Source: Mucilaginibacter auburnensis
GTDB lineage: Bacteria > Bacteroidota > Bacteroidia > Sphingobacteriales > Sphingobacteriaceae
Reading direction: 5' to 3'
Length of the DNA stretch: 64,000 bases
Assembly: GCF_002797815.1 (NCBI RefSeq)
Contig: NZ_PGFJ01000001.1
Location: forward strand, 2,108,001-2,172,000
Shown here: positions 63,418 through 64,000 of the stretch, piece by piece
How positions within the stretch are numbered: the first letter of the stretch is position 1
How the letters are laid out: each line of letters begins with the position of its first letter
The notes under the pieces: generated by a model
The model's database searches: none
Seen by the model: only the letters and a program-made list of their open reading frames with translations
Told to the model about the DNA's origin: nothing
Translations under genes and position numbers: made by a program

Positions 63418-64000
63418 TTGCATCAACAAAAAAGAATTATATTAATTTCACTGATAACCGGTGCCGTACTTATGCTGGCCAAGTTTGGCGCTTACCTGTT
63501 AACATCGTCAACCTTTATTTTGACGGATGCTGCCGAGAGCGTAGTGAATGTAATAGCCAGTTCGTTTGCTTTTTTTAGCATTTATCTATCAGCACAGCCA
63601 CGCGATGCGAACCATCCTTACGGACACGGAAAAATTGAGTTTTTTTCTGTTTTTATAGAAGGGGCGCTTATTCTTTTAGCAGGTGCCATGATTATTGTAA
63701 AGGCATCATATGGCTTTTTTTATCCGCACGCTGTAAGCAATCTTTTAGTAGGTGCGGTGATAATTGGAATAACCGGTGCTGTAAACGGCGCGCTGGGGTA
63801 TTATATGGTTAGGCAGGGAAAGGTTTTATCATCAATAACTTTAGAAGCCGATGGTAAACACCTGCTTACTGATATGGTAACCAGCGGCGGCCTGGTAATT
63901 GGCTTATTACTCATCAATTTTACCGGTTTGTTGATATTAGATAACATCCTGTCAATAATGGTAGGCTGTTACATAGTTTTTACAGGCTACAAGCTGGTGC
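63418..64000 (+). CDS. Cation diffusion facilitator family transporter (3' end outside window)
   Basis: The first 194 codons of a CDF-type metal exporter; the gene runs off the window. Hydrophobic segments are present with LTDAAESVVNVIASSF (metal-binding Asp in helix 2), HPYGHGKIEFFSVFIEG (the conserved HxxGxGK loop and helix 3) and EADGKHLLTDMVTSGG (helix 5 HxxxD metal site). CDF proteins export zinc, iron or manganese in exchange for protons. The start is a TTG at 63418, since no ATG occurs before residue 19 in the frame and a stop lies 27 bases upstream. Metal preference cannot be read from this part. Confidence 0.88.
   Translation, partial: MHQQKRIILISLITGAVLMLAKFGAYLLTSSTFILTDAAESVVNVIASSFAFFSIYLSAQPRDANHPYGHGKIEFFSVFIEGALILLAGAMIIVKASYGFFYPHAVSNLLVGAVIIGITGAVNGALGYYMVRQGKVLSSITLEADGKHLLTDMVTSGGLVIGLLLINFTGLLILDNILSIMVGCYIVFTGYKLV

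Overview
The window looks like a chromosomal segment of a Bacteroidota species, most likely family Sphingobacteriaceae (Mucilaginibacter/Pedobacter-like). The signs are a TonB receptor with STN and carboxypeptidase-regulatory domains, DUF4249 lipoproteins, an MG2-type surface protein, a type IX secretion sorting domain, several promoters of the Bacteroidota form TTG-N16..22-TAnnTTTG, and weak Shine-Dalgarno sequences. Base composition is moderately AT-rich. I saw no rRNA, tRNA, insertion sequence, prophage or CRISPR array. The family placement is inference from gene content.

Layout. 1-2.1 kb: a divergent kdgK/eda pair for 2-keto-3-deoxygluconate breakdown, then an SDR-like dehydrogenase. 2.2-5 kb: a large ThuA / sugar dehydrogenase / PKD / cytochrome c fusion. 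5-9.4 kb: a three-gene phosphorelay (PAS kinase, single-domain receiver, receiver-PAS kinase). 9.7-10.8 kb: a divergent HxlR regulator and azoreductase separated by a perfect 36-bp palindrome. 10.9-13.1 kb: an RRM protein and a UPF1/SMUBP2-like helicase. 13.3-24 kb: a surface-transport operon with a TonB receptor, four tandem DUF4249 lipoproteins and an MG2-domain protein. 24.2-33.5 kb: a conserved protein of unknown role, cytochrome bd oxidase (cydAB), an M1 peptidase, an M20 dipeptidase and a secreted SGNH hydrolase.

33.5-37.5 kb holds the most unusual locus. Seven small secreted proteins lie in tandem on the minus strand. Four of them carry six copies each of the invariant peptide DKNNLGTAD (24 copies in all). 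The other three lack repeats but end in the related C-terminus LGTAD or LATAD. The cluster has a good Bacteroidota promoter with a leader of about 230 nt. Divergently transcribed is a TPR/membrane protein with a kinase phosphoacceptor region but no ATPase domain. I do not recognise this family.

37.5-48.5 kb: an XRE regulator, a UvrD/PcrA helicase, a DUF4097 protein, an MgtC-like protein, a YceI protein, an internally duplicated membrane protein, a GH1 glycosidase, a TPR histidine kinase and a Lys/Ala-rich small protein. 48.7-53 kb: alanine dehydrogenase, then a minus-strand run of VOC, DinB, a 70-aa protein, a MATE exporter and a GNAT acetyltransferase. 53.1-58 kb: a GlxA-type AraC regulator, then a probable five-gene operon led by a GbsR/MarR regulator with a 28-bp palindrome over its own promoter. 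57.8-64 kb: YjbQ, a TlpA-like thioredoxin, a methyltransferase, a small lipoprotein, an aspartate aminotransferase and the start of a cation diffusion facilitator.
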